Source: Luidia sarsii (lineage: Eukaryota > Echinodermata > Asteroidea > Paxillosida > Luidiidae). From it: a DNA stretch of 64,000 nt. The stretch covers positions 2,559,117-2,623,116 of the forward strand of contig OX465121.1 in the NCBI GenBank assembly GCA_949987565.1. Direction: 5' to 3'. A model generated the notes under the pieces. That model was not told the origin of the DNA. It saw only the letters and a list, made by a program, of their open reading frames with translations, and ran no database searches. A program made the position numbers and the translations under genes. Shown here piece after piece: positions 35,010-47,374 of this stretch (position 1 is its first letter; each line of letters starts with the position of its first letter).

Positions 35010-35678
35010 TACCCCCAGAACTGTGGGGTTCTACTACCCCCAGAACTGTGGGGTTCTACGTCGTCCGCTGCTCTCCCGACCGGAACCCCACAGATAACTA
35101 GGCTTTTTTCCCATAGGCTTCTGTGTAACGTTCACAAGTGCTGTGGCATAGGGATCAGCAGGTTCAGCATAACTCATAAAATACTGCTTCATTTGGCCCA
35201 AGATTTCTAGTAAATGTGGTTTACATACCACGCACCTGTGTGCAACTGTCCATTTGGCAAAAATGTGTCGATTTCCCCCCCAAAATGGGCGAAAACCTCC
35301 CGGTTTGGTTGCAACATTCAAATGGCAGCTCCGCAACTGGCAGTCTGGTCCCTGTAGTACCGTAGCGCCTTGCTGCGAAGACGTACAGGGGACCAGACTG
35401 CCAGTTGCGGCGCTGCCGTTTGGATCTTGCGACCGAACCGGGAGGTTTTCGCCCATTTTTGGGGGGGAAATCGACACATTTTCGCCAAATGGACAGTTGC
35501 ACACAGGTGCGTGGTATGTAAACCACATTTGCTAGAAATCTTGGGCCAAATGAAGCAGTATTTTATGAGTTATGCTGAACCTGCTGATCCCTATGCCACA
35601 GCACTTGTGAACGTTACACAGAAGCCTATGGGAAAAAAGCCTAGTTACATGTATCTGTGGGGTTCCGTTCTGGGGGTA
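35010..35678. mobile_element. 669-bp foldback element with 9-bp target duplication
   Basis: Two long arms of about 300 bp (35085-35363 and 35385-35660) are near-perfect reverse complements around a short loop near 35364-35384. Terminal bases are TACCCCCAGAAC and GTTCTGGGGGTA (the right end reads C-GTTCTGGGGGTA). GTCACATGA occurs immediately outside both ends (35001-35009 and 35679-35687), a 9-bp target duplication as in Mutator-type foldback elements. The left end carries an extra tandem copy of a 25-bp terminal block. The open frames in it (up to 164 codons) mirror each other on both strands and are not genes. Confidence 0.85.
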
Positions 35679-35760
35679 GTCACATGAATGAGTGAAAAAT
35701 TATCAGGAGTTACTGTTGAAGTATTATTACTCACTGTATAGTCCCACTTACTGGGCCGCT

Positions 35761-35904
35761 AGTCCGAGTAACTTGGACCCGACAAGTCACCCTTTTTTTA
35801 TAGAATCTTGAAATTTTGAGTTTCGGGTGACTGTCACCCGAATCTCAAAATTTAAAAATTCGATAAAAAAAGGGTGACTTGTTGGGTCCAAGTTACTCGG
35901 ACTA
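35761..35904. mobile_element. Palindromic MITE, AGTCCGAGTAACTTGGACC family
   Basis: Arms AGTCCGAGTAACTTGGACCC and the reverse complement enclose a second nested palindrome (AAGTCACCCTTTTTT and AAAAAAGGGTGACTT), so the whole element can fold into one hairpin. Non-coding. Confidence 0.75.
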
Positions 35905-37519
35905 CTCTTGTCCGTCACCGAAAATGTGGAAAGTTAAGGCTCTTCCGGTAGGCCAAACTCGTGTGATTCCAAAAGTTGCTCTTTTGGGGTCTATTTTCCT
36001 AGGTAAGGTACAAAAATTAGGTACAAAATTGGCAGTTGCTTCGTAGCTCCAGTTTTCTTTATTGTTGGTCCTAAAAAAAATCTGAGTGTACCATAACAAA
36101 CCCCAACATACGTAGAAAAAATATATGTCACGCAACTTGAGGTACATGTATGTGTAGTGACTGTAGTCTGCTCTGGGTAAAAACTATGGAGGTTCCTAAA
36201 GGGTGTCTCGCTTATATAATTTTTTATATTTTTTTATTATTATTTAAATTCATAAAGTAACATAGCCTAATAGAAATAGGCTTTAGAAAAAAGAAAAGAA
36301 AAAAAAGGGCCGCTAGAGAAAGTACCAAGAAGGAGGAAATGTCTCTCCTAAGGGAATATTGGGAAAGGTCATAACTGAAGAAGCAGTGAGAAAGAGGATT
36401 GTGGATTTTTTTTTTAACGTCACAGAAAAAGGCATCAACCTATAAAAAATACAACCCCACCAAAAGGGCAAAGAAAACAGAATCTGCTTCTATGGCTGAA
36501 TCACAAGTACATGTAGCTTGGACCAAGCCGAACAATCACATCTTGCCTTGATGTATCTTCTGATGTGGAAATTAACAAGGATGAGAAATGCTGTGTGTGT
36601 CACTCATAGATACCGCCCTACCGTATTTCATCTCTGTGGTTTACTTGAAGATCCAAATTAAAAAAAGTTAAAAGATATCTTTCAGTTAAATGAAATTCTT
36701 TTCACATTTTAAGAAAATTATTCTCAATTTAAATTATTTATTATGGTGATTAAATTTATTTCCTCATTATTATGAGGACAGTTTTGATGATTTGGAAAAG
36801 AATGGGAAAGGAGAGGGTAGCATGAAGGGAAAGGAGTTGATAGGTGATAAACAAAAGTCAATCCAACTTCCCCATCTCAAAGTGGCTCAGGGCAATGGGA
36901 CACAATTAATGCAAACCAATCAGTTTTAAGCATAAATTATGAATGGTTTGAGGAAAGTGTTTGAAGCATTGTCGAAAACCTGATAAACCTGAAAGATGAA
37001 CCAAAAAACCATACAGGGAATAATTTTACAGTGCCACACAGCATTTTGAGTTATTTTAAGAATTTATTTTGCGTTTGGCTGCACTGGGACACCTTACTAC
37101 CGGTAAACACCACCGTCGAAAATAGGTCACAATGTTTACTGCGGGGTGCGCCATGGACATCAACAAAACCAGAAGTGACAGGCTTGATCAACATTCTACA
37201 TGATTATTCTAATACCGGAAGTCTGTGGTGTGGAAAAAGTGACTCAGACCTCTTTTAGTGTGATACTTTCGTTCACATTGGTCAGCTTGAAGAAAAGGCC
37301 GGTAACTGGAGGATACTTTACTAGAAATGGATTTTAAAAAAAAGTTTAAATCAATTTTCAATTTACCTGTAAAATGATATTTCATGGACTTGTCTTTATC
37401 ATTTACTCCTGTGTTTACTAGTAATCTTTTAGTTTTACTCCACGGAATAACATGGAACAGCCAAACTGACCAATCAGGTGCCAGAATTGAGAATGCCATT
37501 CTGTGACTTCGGCACCGAC

Positions 37520-37637
37520 TAGTCCGAGTAACTTGGACTCTTACAATCGCCCTTTTTAACTATTTTTAGAGTTCAGGCGCCCGAACCCTCAAATTTTTTA
37601 AAAAGGGCAATTGTAAGGGTCCAAGTTACTCGCACTA
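37520..37637. mobile_element. Palindromic MITE, AGTCCGAGTAACTTGGAC family, with 9-bp target duplication
   Basis: 118-bp hairpin element flanked by GGCACCGAC at 37511-37519 and 37638-37646. It interrupts the right end of the element 34891-37650; removing it restores the match to 557-600. A one-base change (CGCACT for CGGACT) marks the right arm. Confidence 0.85.
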
Positions 37638-38116
37638 GGCACCGACCAAGTGAATAGTACATTTAATTTTCATTTGGGAAATTTTTTTAGACTAACAACA
37701 ATAAGCAATTTGAACATTTGTGCATGTTACTCATATTTTATTTACATTATTTTTTTAGTGTTTGGCTAATTTTACTGTAAATTCCCGGGTATAATGCGGC
37801 TGCGCACCCCCAACTTTTGCCTTCTGCTGAGAAAAAAGAACAAAAAAAAAGCATGTCCGTGGACTGAAAGAAAAAGTCTGTGGCATGGATTGCAGATCAG
37901 CGTCCATTGCAAAGTTGTTTCCATCCCACAGTGGGAAGGATGATCACCCTCTGAAAAAAAGTCCATTATTTCGAGCCTGGCCCAGGTGAAAAAAAAGAGA
38001 AGAGAGCATACAGTGGGGAGGATCCTCACCCTCCGAATAAAAAAAAATCAATTTGAGCCCAAGTTACATGTACCTGACCTGCTTGCCGTGGGCAAAAAAC
38101 CCTGGCAGAGTTTGCC

Positions 38117-41100
38117 AACCAACCCAGACCTAAATCAACTCAGACCTAAACCAACTCGGACCCAAACCAACTCGGACATAAACCAACTCGGACCCAAACA
38201 AACTTGGACCTAAACCAACTCGGACCCAAACCAACTCGGACCTAAACCAACTCGGACCTACGTAAAACAACTCGGACCCAAACCAACTCAGACCCAAACC
38301 AACTCGGACCTAAACCAACTCGGACCCAAACCAACCCAGACCTAAACCAACTCGGACCTACGTAAAACAACTCCGACCCAAACCGACTCGGACCTAAACC
38401 AACTCGGACCCAAACCAACTCGGACCTAAACCAACTCGGACCTACGTAAAACAACTCCGACCCAAACCAATTCGGACCTAAACCAACTCGGACCCAAACC
38501 AACCCAGACCTAAACCAACTCGGACCTACGTAAAACAACTCCGACCCAAACCAACTCGGACCTAAACCAACTCGGACCTAAACCAACTTGGACCCAAACC
38601 AACTCGGACCTAAACCAACTCGGACCTACGTAAAACAACTCGGAGCCAAACCATCTCGGAGCCAAACCAACTCGGACCTAAACCAACCCATTCTGACCCA
38701 AACCAACTAGGACCCAAAACAACTTGGACCTAAACCAACGCAGACCTAAACCAACTCGGATTTAACCACTTCGCGCCGGGTTTTTTTTCAGCGCCGATGA
38801 CCGCCATACGGGGGTTTTTGAACAATGCATCATTTTAAAATCTTGCTAAAACAATCGGAACAATATATTTCTGTGAAATAAATCGATAAGGGTATACTAT
38901 GGGTACAAGAGAGTAAAACCTGGCACAATTCGGACGTCTTTGTGGCTTTTGTCAAGAGATTATCCGTTCGAAAAAGGGCCCTTTGTGCGTCGTCATTGGA
39001 CCGTAACGGACGTGTGTGTGTACGTGCGTGTACGCTGCTGACAATCCCTGACCGCAGACTCCAGCCTCCACTCCAGGCAGTCAAATCTTCGAGTTGGTCG
39101 GCCACAAACGAGCGTACAGATTACGGTAAAGAATGTGGGGGGAATTCCAATGCCAGACCGACGACCGTTGAAATGTGTGGCATGCAAAGACAATGTCCCC
39201 CGCGTGCTTTCAGCTGCAGCGCGGTATCCCTCGATCCTCCACAGTAAAAGTCCCACAATTGCACAATTACTGCCGCCAATCTTGCAATTCATGTGGCAAC
39301 TTGCGTCAAAAAGGGTCTTTGTACTGATTCGTATTGCTTTGTTCTAAGCTGAAAAGAGTCTTTGTTTAGAATGTGGACAATAGTGGTGCCCGGATTCGGA
39401 GGGCCCCGTTGCAAAGGCAATCCAATTGACCTCCGGATTCGGAGGTCCCGGCGCGAAGTGGTTAAACCAACTCGGACCTAAACCAACTCAGACCTAAACC
39501 AACTCGGACCTAAACCAACTCGGACCTACGTAAAACAACTTACATGTAGACCCAAACCAACTCGGACCTAAACCAATTCTGACCCAAACCAACTCAGACC
39601 CAAAACAACTCGGACCTAAACCAACTCGGACCTATACCAACCCAGACCTAAACCAACTCGGACCCAAAACAACTCGGACCTAAACCAACTCAGACCTAAA
39701 CCAACCCAGACCTAAACCAACTCAGACCCAAACCAACTCGGACCTAAACCAACTCTGACCTACGTAAAACAACTCGGACCCAAACCAACTTGGACCTAAA
39801 CCAACCCAGACCTAAACCAACTCGGACCCAAACCAACTCAGACCTAAACCAACTCGGACCTAAACCAACTCGGACCTAAACCAACTCGGACCTAAACCAA
39901 CTCGGACCTACGTAAACCAACTCGGACCTAAACCAACTCAGACCTACAATGTAAACCAACCCAGACCTAAACCAACTCGAATCCAAAACAACTCGGACCT
40001 AAACCAACTCGGACCTAAACCAACTCGGACCTAAACCAACCCAGACCTAAACCAACTCGGACCTAAACCAACTCGGACCTACGTAAAACAACTTAGACCC
40101 AAACCAACTCGGACCTAAACCAATTCTGACCCAAACCAACTCGGACCCAAAACAACTCGGACCTAAACCAACTCGGACCTAAACCAACCCAGACCTAAAC
40201 CAACTCGGACCCAAAACAACTCGGACCTAAACCAACTCAGACCTAAACCAACCCAGACCTAAACCAACTCGGACCCAAACCAACTCGGACCTAAACCAAC
40301 TCTGACCTACGTAAAACAACTCGGACCCAAACCAACTTGGACCTAAACCAACCCAGACCTAAACCAACTCGGACCCAAACCAACTCAGACCTAAACCAAC
40401 TCGGACCTAAACCAACTCGGACCTAAACCAACTCGGACCTAAACCAACTCGGACCTACGTAAACCAACTCGGACCTAAACCAACTCAGACCTAAACCAAC
40501 CCAGACCTAAACCAACTCGAACCCAAAACAACTCGGACCTAAACCAACTCGGACCTAAACCAACTCGGACCTAAACCAACCCAGACCTAAACCAACTCGG
40601 ACCCAAAACAACTCGGACCTAAACCAACTCTGACCTACATAAAACAACTCGGACACAAACCAACTCAGACCTAAACCAACTCGGACCTAAACCAACCCAG
40701 ACCTAAACCAACTCGGACCTAAACCAACCCAGACCTAAACCAATTCGGACCCAAACCTATTCGGACCCAAACCAATTCGGACCCAAACCTATTTGGACCT
40801 AAACCAACTCGGACCTAAACCAACTCAGACCTAAACCAACCCAGACCTAAACCAACTCGAACCCAAAACAACTCGGACCTAAACCAACTCGGACCTAAAC
40901 CAACTCGGACCTAAACCAACCCAGACCTAAACCAACTCGGACCCAAAACAACTCGGACCTAAACCAACTCTGACCTACATAAAACAACTCGGACACAAAC
41001 CAACTCAGACCTAAACCAACTCGGACCTAAACCAACCCAGACCTAAACCAACTCGGACCTAAACCAACCCAGACCTAAACCAATTCGGACCCAAACCTAT

Positions 41101-41383
41101 TCGGACCCAAACCAATTCGGACCCAAACCTATTTGGACCTAAACCAACTCGGACCTAAACCAATTCAGACCCAAACCTATTTGGACCTAAACCAACTCGG
41201 ACCTAAACCAATTCGGACCCAAACCAATTCGGACCCAAACCAATTCGGACCCAAACTTATTTGGACCTAAACCAACTCGCAGCCAAACTAACTCGGATCT
41301 AAACCAACTCAGACCTAAACCAACTCGGACCCAAACCAACTTCGACCTAAACCAACCCAGACCCAAACCAACTCGGACATAAA
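38117..41383. repeat. 16-bp minisatellite (CCTAAACCAACTCGGA), about 160 units, interrupted
   Basis: Units of 16 bp, CCTAAACCAACTCGGA, with variants in the third and late positions (CCCAAACC, CAACCCAGA, CAATTCGGA). A longer spacer type with CCTACGTAAAACAACTC recurs. The array is split by a TTAA-flanked element at 38762-39465. Larger duplications are visible: a block from 39549 recurs at 40096 (547-bp offset) and one from 40751 at 41091 (340-bp offset). The complementary strand is G/T-rich. It ends about 160 bp before the RITA1 exon. It does not encode protein: 16 is not a multiple of three. Confidence 0.92.
38762..39465 (+). mobile_element. Intact piggyBac-like MITE inside the minisatellite
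   Basis: TTAA (38762-38765) then CCACTTCGCGCCGGG; the right end is CCCGGCGCGAAGTGG then TTAA (39462-39465). The flanking sequence on both sides is the 16-bp repeat, giving exact boundaries. About 700 bp, with no transposase frame and an internal (TG)n-like stretch near 39010. TTAA duplication with such ends is characteristic of the piggyBac superfamily. Confidence 0.88.
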
Positions 41384-41541
41384 TGGTTGGTATGGGTCTG
41401 AGTTGGCATTGCCCTAAATAATCTTTACTTGGCATGTTGCTCAGACTAAATCTAACCCTGAATGACTTTTTAGTTTCTAAGGTAAAACAAATGTTATCAA
41501 AAATAAATATTTATTGTTTTTCTCTTTCTTTTACATTTCAG

Positions 41542-42213
41542 AATAAGGCTACTCCCAGTACTTTCTAATTCACAATGACATCTCATGGCAACCGGGCTGG
41601 TAGTGGTCGTGAGAGTAGCCTGAGTGTAGATGGACAGACACTCCACACTGCCTCTCCACACCAGCAAACCAAGAAATCCTACAAATATCATCGAGTTGGC
41701 AGCACTGGTTCTGTGGATGAAACACTATTCACCTCTCATCGAGACCAGTATTTAAGCTCATTGAACAGTTCTGCTAACTTAAGGCCCAAATCAGCTGCAC
41801 CAAGTCAAGAGTGGACAATTCATGGTGCATCAGAACCCTCAAATGATAAGCCAAGACTAGGCACTCCTCCCATTAAGTCACCATTGATGTCAGTCAGTAG
41901 TGCTCCTAGAACCAGATCCAGGGTCTATAAATCCTCTCCCACTTTTGTGGATGATTCGCTGTTTGGACCCAAGCTGCAGGCCCCCAGCTTCTTAGCTCCT
42001 TGGGAGAAATCAGAGAACAAAGGCAAGGGTCCTATGCTGACCTGGAGTCCTCCTGTGGCAGGAAGCTTGAGCTGTACTCCAAGGTCTACACCCCCAAGTC
42101 GTTCTGCATCAGCAACTGGTTCAAGGCCTGGGTCTGCCACAGGGAACAGGCCAAGGTCAGCCAGTGGAAAAGGTCAACGGCCTACCACACCCAGTAAACC
42201 AGTTTGGAAATGA
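41542..42213 (+). CDS. RITA1: RITA1 homologue (RBPJ-interacting and tubulin-associated protein)
   Basis: Coding region 41575-42213 in one exon, 212 residues, preceded by a splice acceptor (TTTTACATTTCAG, exon from 41542), so a non-coding 5' exon lies upstream. Human RITA1 (about 270 residues) shuttles RBPJ out of the nucleus, dampening Notch signalling, and binds tubulin. Shared landmarks, in order: SVDETLF (46-52), a second FVDDSLFGPK (124-133) with the following APSFLAP, MLTWSPP (154-160) matching the RAM-like tryptophan-proline motif used to bind the RBPJ beta-trefoil domain, a Ser/Pro/Arg-rich tail (168-200), and the C-terminal TPSKPVWK (205-212). The protein is otherwise low-complexity and likely disordered, as in vertebrates. 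The 16-bp minisatellite lies immediately upstream, in the 5' intron or promoter. Confidence 0.88.
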
Positions 42214-42420
42214 TTACAGGCATCCTATGAATTATGTCAGGAGGTAGATTGTTGGTATGTAAATCTGGAGGTTCAAGTTCATGCTATAGGTCAAAGTGCT
42301 CAGTTTAAAAGTAAATTCAAAAGTAATTTGCATATGACTTATGCTGGGGCTTCTGAATTTGAAGCAGATGTTACTGTGCATAGGGTCCTCTGAATCTTGG
42401 CACTTCTATTATTAAGAGTT

Positions 42421-43030
42421 TCAAACAAAGACTTGTTTAAGCCTAGAACAAAGCAATATGTAGCATAACAAAGACCCGTTTTGACGCAAGTTGCCACAAC
42501 AATTGCCAGATTAGCGGCAACAATTGGACTACTGTGGGACTTTTACTGTGGATGATCGAGGGATAGCAGTTAATAGCACACTGCCACAGGAGACAGCATG
42601 TTTGCATGTCAATCCAACGGGCATCGCACAGGTAGTGGAATTCCACCCACTGCCTTCGCCGAATAATGTAAGCTTGGCTGGGTTCCGATTTGACCATTGG
42701 GAGTGGAGGCTAGTCTGTAGTTAAAAGCTGTCAGTACAGGGGCTACCCGGACACACAGTACATACATGTACATGTACATGTGCACAGTCATGCTACATGT
42801 ATGCTCCATTGAAAATGCACCATAAGCCCTTTATCCCAGGCAGATGATCCCTTGACAAAAGCCACATACATGTTCATACATGTATAAAAAGTAAGTAGAC
42901 ATCCAAATTGTGCTTAATTACACTGTACACACAGTATACCATTATTGATTTATTTCAAAGAAATATTGTTTCCAAATCCAGATTGGTTGGAGTTTTGTTC
43001 AAAAGCCCCTGTATGGCATGGGCACTGTAA
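42421..43030 (-). mobile_element. Diverged piggyBac-like MITE copy 3' of RITA1
   Basis: A reverse-orientation, diverged match to 38762-39465, recognisable from the 3' end (AACAAAGCAATATGTAGC, 42450) to the CCTGTATGGC block near 43010. It may supply the 3' end region of RITA1 transcripts. Confidence 0.65.
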
Positions 43031-43234
43031 ATGGGCTCTGTGTGATGTAAGGGTGTACTGCCTTCAACTGCCTCCCAACTGCTGCAATTTGCATCACACA
43101 CATAATGTATTGTAAGGCGTCATATGGTATCCCACTTGTTCATAACATGAAAGTGGAAAATGTTGACAGAACAGAATATCCAGAGAACACTCAGATGGCA
43201 CTGTCTGATCACTGATTCTAGTGACATTATTCTT

Positions 43235-43560
43235 CTTTAAACAAAAAATCTGAGTGGGAACTTTTGAACAAATTGGAAATTGAAAAATGGTTAAGAAAAC
43301 TTTGACTATAGTGGATTTTAACCCGAGACCTCTGTTTTTTCATAGCCAGTACTCTTACCACCTGAGCCACCCTGTAGTTAGATGGTGGCCTTCCGAAATA
43401 GTCAATTTGTCTTTGCTGAGGTGGGGGCACCAGTCAGAAGCACTTGACCATTAACTGCCATATATCTCGAGGTATCACACCCCCACTTTCATTCAGATAC
43501 AAACAACCAATTGATGTAAACCTGGCAACAGCAGCTCAGGGATGACAAGCGACTGTAGAT
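43235..43560 (-). mobile_element. tRNA-Cys-type SINE with leader (minus)
   Basis: Minus-strand leader (43550 inward), GACAAATTGACTATTTCGG block, degraded tRNA head near 43370 and TTTGCCATTTTTC-like tail. Diverged. Confidence 0.6.
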
Positions 43561-46500
43561 CCATAATATTATTCTTTCTTAAACTGTTGACTGACTATTT
43601 GAATGGATTTCTTTATAGATTTATCCACCAGTTTCAGGGCCCGATTTTCAGAAAGAAAAAATGTGCTAGACAGCAGGTCTAGTAACTGAAGACTCTTAAT
43701 GGACTAAAAGGAATACCATGAGAAAATGCTGTTTACTTGTACTGTTGTACAGGTGAAAGTCAAAGTTACATTTGATGCCATTTTCTTCATGGTGCAAGAA
43801 AAAAATCACTAGACAGCCGGTCCAGTGCAGTCACACTCGGCACAAGACTGATGTAGAAAACACTAGACTCGGTCCACGGTCTAGTAGATATTTCGAGCCC
43901 TGAGTTTGCTTATTCTTGCCAGCTTGTTCATATTGCGGAGCAGTGCTCACTAAAAGTGGTAAAGTTTTCTTGAAATATTTTATCTGAATGTGTACACATC
44001 AACTTTTAAAGAGAAACATTTTGAAGGAAATGGATTCAGTATATTTGTATATATGTATATCATTACTGTTCATCTCCTGTGCTTTTGCTTTCTGCTCTAA
44101 GAAAGAAAATACTTTTTTAAACATGGCTTGTTTGGTCATTACCATGTTACATGTATGTACAATTCTAAAGTAATGTTGCTTCCGTCATGGTATGCTTTCA
44201 GGCATTGGCATCATTTCTAGAGTGATTCATTACTGCTTTTTTATCTAATTGCAGACTATATGAAAAAGGTAAAACGAGAAATAAATCATTGTCTACTTGT
44301 CAGTATGTGCATGTTCTCATTTATTGGATCAAAACATAAGGCCCAGTAGCGTTTCAAGACTTACATTTTGGCCATTTACTTCAGAAAGCAGTTTTTGACA
44401 CATTGGTATGAAATACATTGTTGAGTAGCCCAAAGGTTGGTCATGTGACAGTGCATATTTCAAATTGCAAATAGAACGCCACCTTAGCTCAGACAGGATC
44501 AACACATGACATGTGTCTAAGTTGGGAAAAGATGAAAATTTATTTATTCATGTCAACATTTTCAGATCTTGAAATTCTTTTATGTGTATTTCGCAAAAGA
44601 AACACCAGAGATCATGATGTCAAAAATGTGTTTCCAGAAGAAACAGAAGGCAAGAAGCGATTCCTTTGCACTAAGTGCTTAGTCTTCATAGCAATAACGA
44701 TAAAATGTGAAGTAACAATATTATGATCCATCCTAAAAATCCCATTGACTATATGCACAGCTCTTGCTGACTTATCCCTCTTGTCTGCTTGTGGAGTTGG
44801 TAGACAACGCACTGTGGCGTTCAGTCAAAACAAATTGCTAGCTGGAGTGGGTCAAAGGATGGTCATATGACAGCACTTCAAATATTCAAATACACTGTAT
44901 TCAAATTGTTTAACTTCAACAACGGCCTGCTTGTCTTTCTGTTGGTTGCATGTGAGAGGACGTTCAGAGGCCTACACTAAGTTCGATGGGCTTATGTCAT
45001 CTGCCCTTGTTTCCAGTTGAAACATTCAAGTTGGCAGCAGGTATGAATTTCATTTCGTCAATGTTAGGTCAAGGTGATTACTTCTCTCCAAAACATGGAT
45101 GTACAACGTCATCAACATCTAAAGCACCTAGCGGCTGGTTGAAAATGTATTTTCACTCGATGTCAATGGCAAAGTTTGAGGAATCATTTGCAAATATTTG
45201 GAAACATTGACTACCACCAAGACAATGCACATGCCACGTTTGAAGAACATGATGTAAATATACCGGACATGCTGGAAGTAAGGAGGAAAACATCAAAACA
45301 TTAAAACATTCATAAAAAATAAAAAATATGACAAGTGCAATTCACCCATTGGCCATCATTAGAGGGAGGATGTCATGCTTTGACTTTCATTAGTCTTCCT
45401 GCACCTCCAATGATGGAGGGAAACGTGTATCGCTTGAGTTTCAAGAGTCAGTTTGTGCACATGATGAGTGCTGTGTTATGCAAATGTATTTGCCTACACT
45501 GACCACAGACTGGTCCACTTAAAGACAGATCTTGAGACTGCCAGCACAACACTCCCAATGCAGCAGGACTTCCTACATAGTTCAATGGAATAAGATGTTG
45601 CTGCTGGATAGAATCCTGACAATTGTTTAGTAATGATTAGCTACAGAGTCCTTCACCTATTTATTAAAATGGCCTTGTAGCATGCTCTACAGGTACATGT
45701 ATTTAAAAAAATACCATATTACTTTTACACTGTTGTCACGGGGCCGACCCTTGCACCAGCAACAGACAGGAATTAATACAAGATAACACAAAAAATAAAT
45801 TGCAGAAAATAATCCATTTATTCAGAATAAAAAAAATAATACTTATAGATAAGTTATACATAGATCAGTTTGGTAAGCATGCTGGTATGTTAAGCCAGAA
45901 GACTCGGAATCAAATTAGTCCTCATCCAGTCGGTCCATTCTTTTCCATTTCTCAAATTAGAGAAAATGTAGTCCAAAATGAAAACAGAATTTATTTGGCC
46001 ATGTTGTTATTTCTCAATTTTGGAAAAGCAGTTCTTATTTATTCATCATTTATTATCTTAAATTATGAAAAATATTGTATAAAAAGGTGAAATAAAGTTG
46101 TTTCTTTCAAGGCCTGATGCAATGTTTTCCTGAATTCAAGTGGTAAGGTATTTAGACATTGGTCCCATAAAGCAGAGTCTATGATGACATAATCTCCACA
46201 TTCAAGTATCAAGGCATACAAAATATTCATCAATCAGTGGTCACAGTATTATCAACTTTATTCATTGCACACAGACATTTGATATTTTTTAAAACACATT
46301 ATAAAAAAGTGTACAGATTAAAACAAAAATATGTATCTATCCCTAAAATTTTGTCACCTTTGAAGAAACATTTTTTACGTTTATTTATGGGGTACCAAAA
46401 AGACCCATATTATTGTCACAGATAAAATATAAACATTTTGTGACTTATTGTTCATTAGAAGAGATAAAGGTTTTACCACAAATGCATGGCTCTAACAGAA

Positions 46501-47374
46501 TCTTACATGTATCTATTCCCCGTGAGGGAAACCAAGAATTGTCAGCACAAGTAGCTTAGAGGCATCCATGTAATGATTAAATCTTACTCCAGTGTAGAGT
46601 ATATTACAGACTACAAATGGATAGTGTTGGAGAGTGAGATATGTCATTACATGTTATCTTAGCTTTTTGGTTTTTTCCCTTAATTTTTCATTTAATAATT
46701 TTGTTTCAGTAAAAATCAAATAGATTAAAAATAGAAATATAAACATTTTTAAAGAATGTTCTGATTATATATTGTCAAAAGCAGCAATTTACAAAGGGAA
46801 CAATGATAAAACTTTTGCACATTGCAACTGTCCCTGTATTCACTACAATCCCATCATGAGGTTTGGTATCCAACCGTTATTGGACTGATAACTTACTTGT
46901 AAAACATAGATACTTTTTAAATATGTACACTGCATTGTGCTGTGGTGCGTCTTGAAATTGAGGATGTTAAAAAAAATAAAAGTTTGAATCTTTCTTCACA
47001 ACAGTCACAGGCCTCTTACAACAACCCATCAAAGGAAAAACACTAACTTTATGTAAAAGCAGGAGAGTTATGAAATACAAAAGAAATCCCTCAACCATTT
47101 TTGGTTAGAATGCTGTCACCTTCAAGAGAATTCTGTAGACCCTAAAATATCACATTTTAGGGAGTTTAATTTGGGCTCAAGTCCCACAAATGTGCACAAA
47201 ATTCACAGCAAAAACAAAAACAAGAAGCGTTCTCATAATCATCGTGACAGAGTAATAACAAATGTTGCAATCTGCTCACTGACTTTAATTACAAATATTA
47301 TACAAATCTAACCCAATTCAGTGTGCTGGTACATTAACACAGACGGCCCGGGTTCAAGTCACTGTCCAGTAAAA
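43561..47374. other. Gene-poor A+T-rich interval between RITA1 and DENND3
   Basis: No exon with conserved content or a consistent splice-linked frame was found on either strand in this 3.8 kb. Short frames occur by chance. It likely holds the 3' regions of the convergent RITA1 and DENND3 genes and unrecognised repeats. Confidence 0.4.

Larger units (their letters stand above)
34891..37650. mobile_element. Long copy of TTGGTCGG element, host for nested insertions
   Basis: Outer parts 34891-35000 and 37430-37650 match the compact copy 557-880 in reverse orientation. Between them are a 669-bp foldback (35010-35678), a palindromic MITE near 35761-35904, a further MITE (37520-37637) and about 1.5 kb of A+T-rich sequence (35906-37430). 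No gene was recognised in that A+T-rich stretch. The order of events is readable because the inner elements interrupt the outer one and two have target duplications. Confidence 0.6.

Noticed and set aside
35034..35687. 164-codon and smaller frames in the 35-kb region
   Set aside because: They are mirror images of each other within a foldback element.
38242..38538. Repetitive protein reading GLGPSWFRSELVWVRV
   Set aside because: It is the reverse frame of the 16-bp minisatellite; the frame changes every unit in a three-unit cycle and breaks often.
43988..44173. Small secreted or membrane peptide starting MCTHQLL
   Set aside because: A+T-rich chance frame; no splice partner, no conserved motif.
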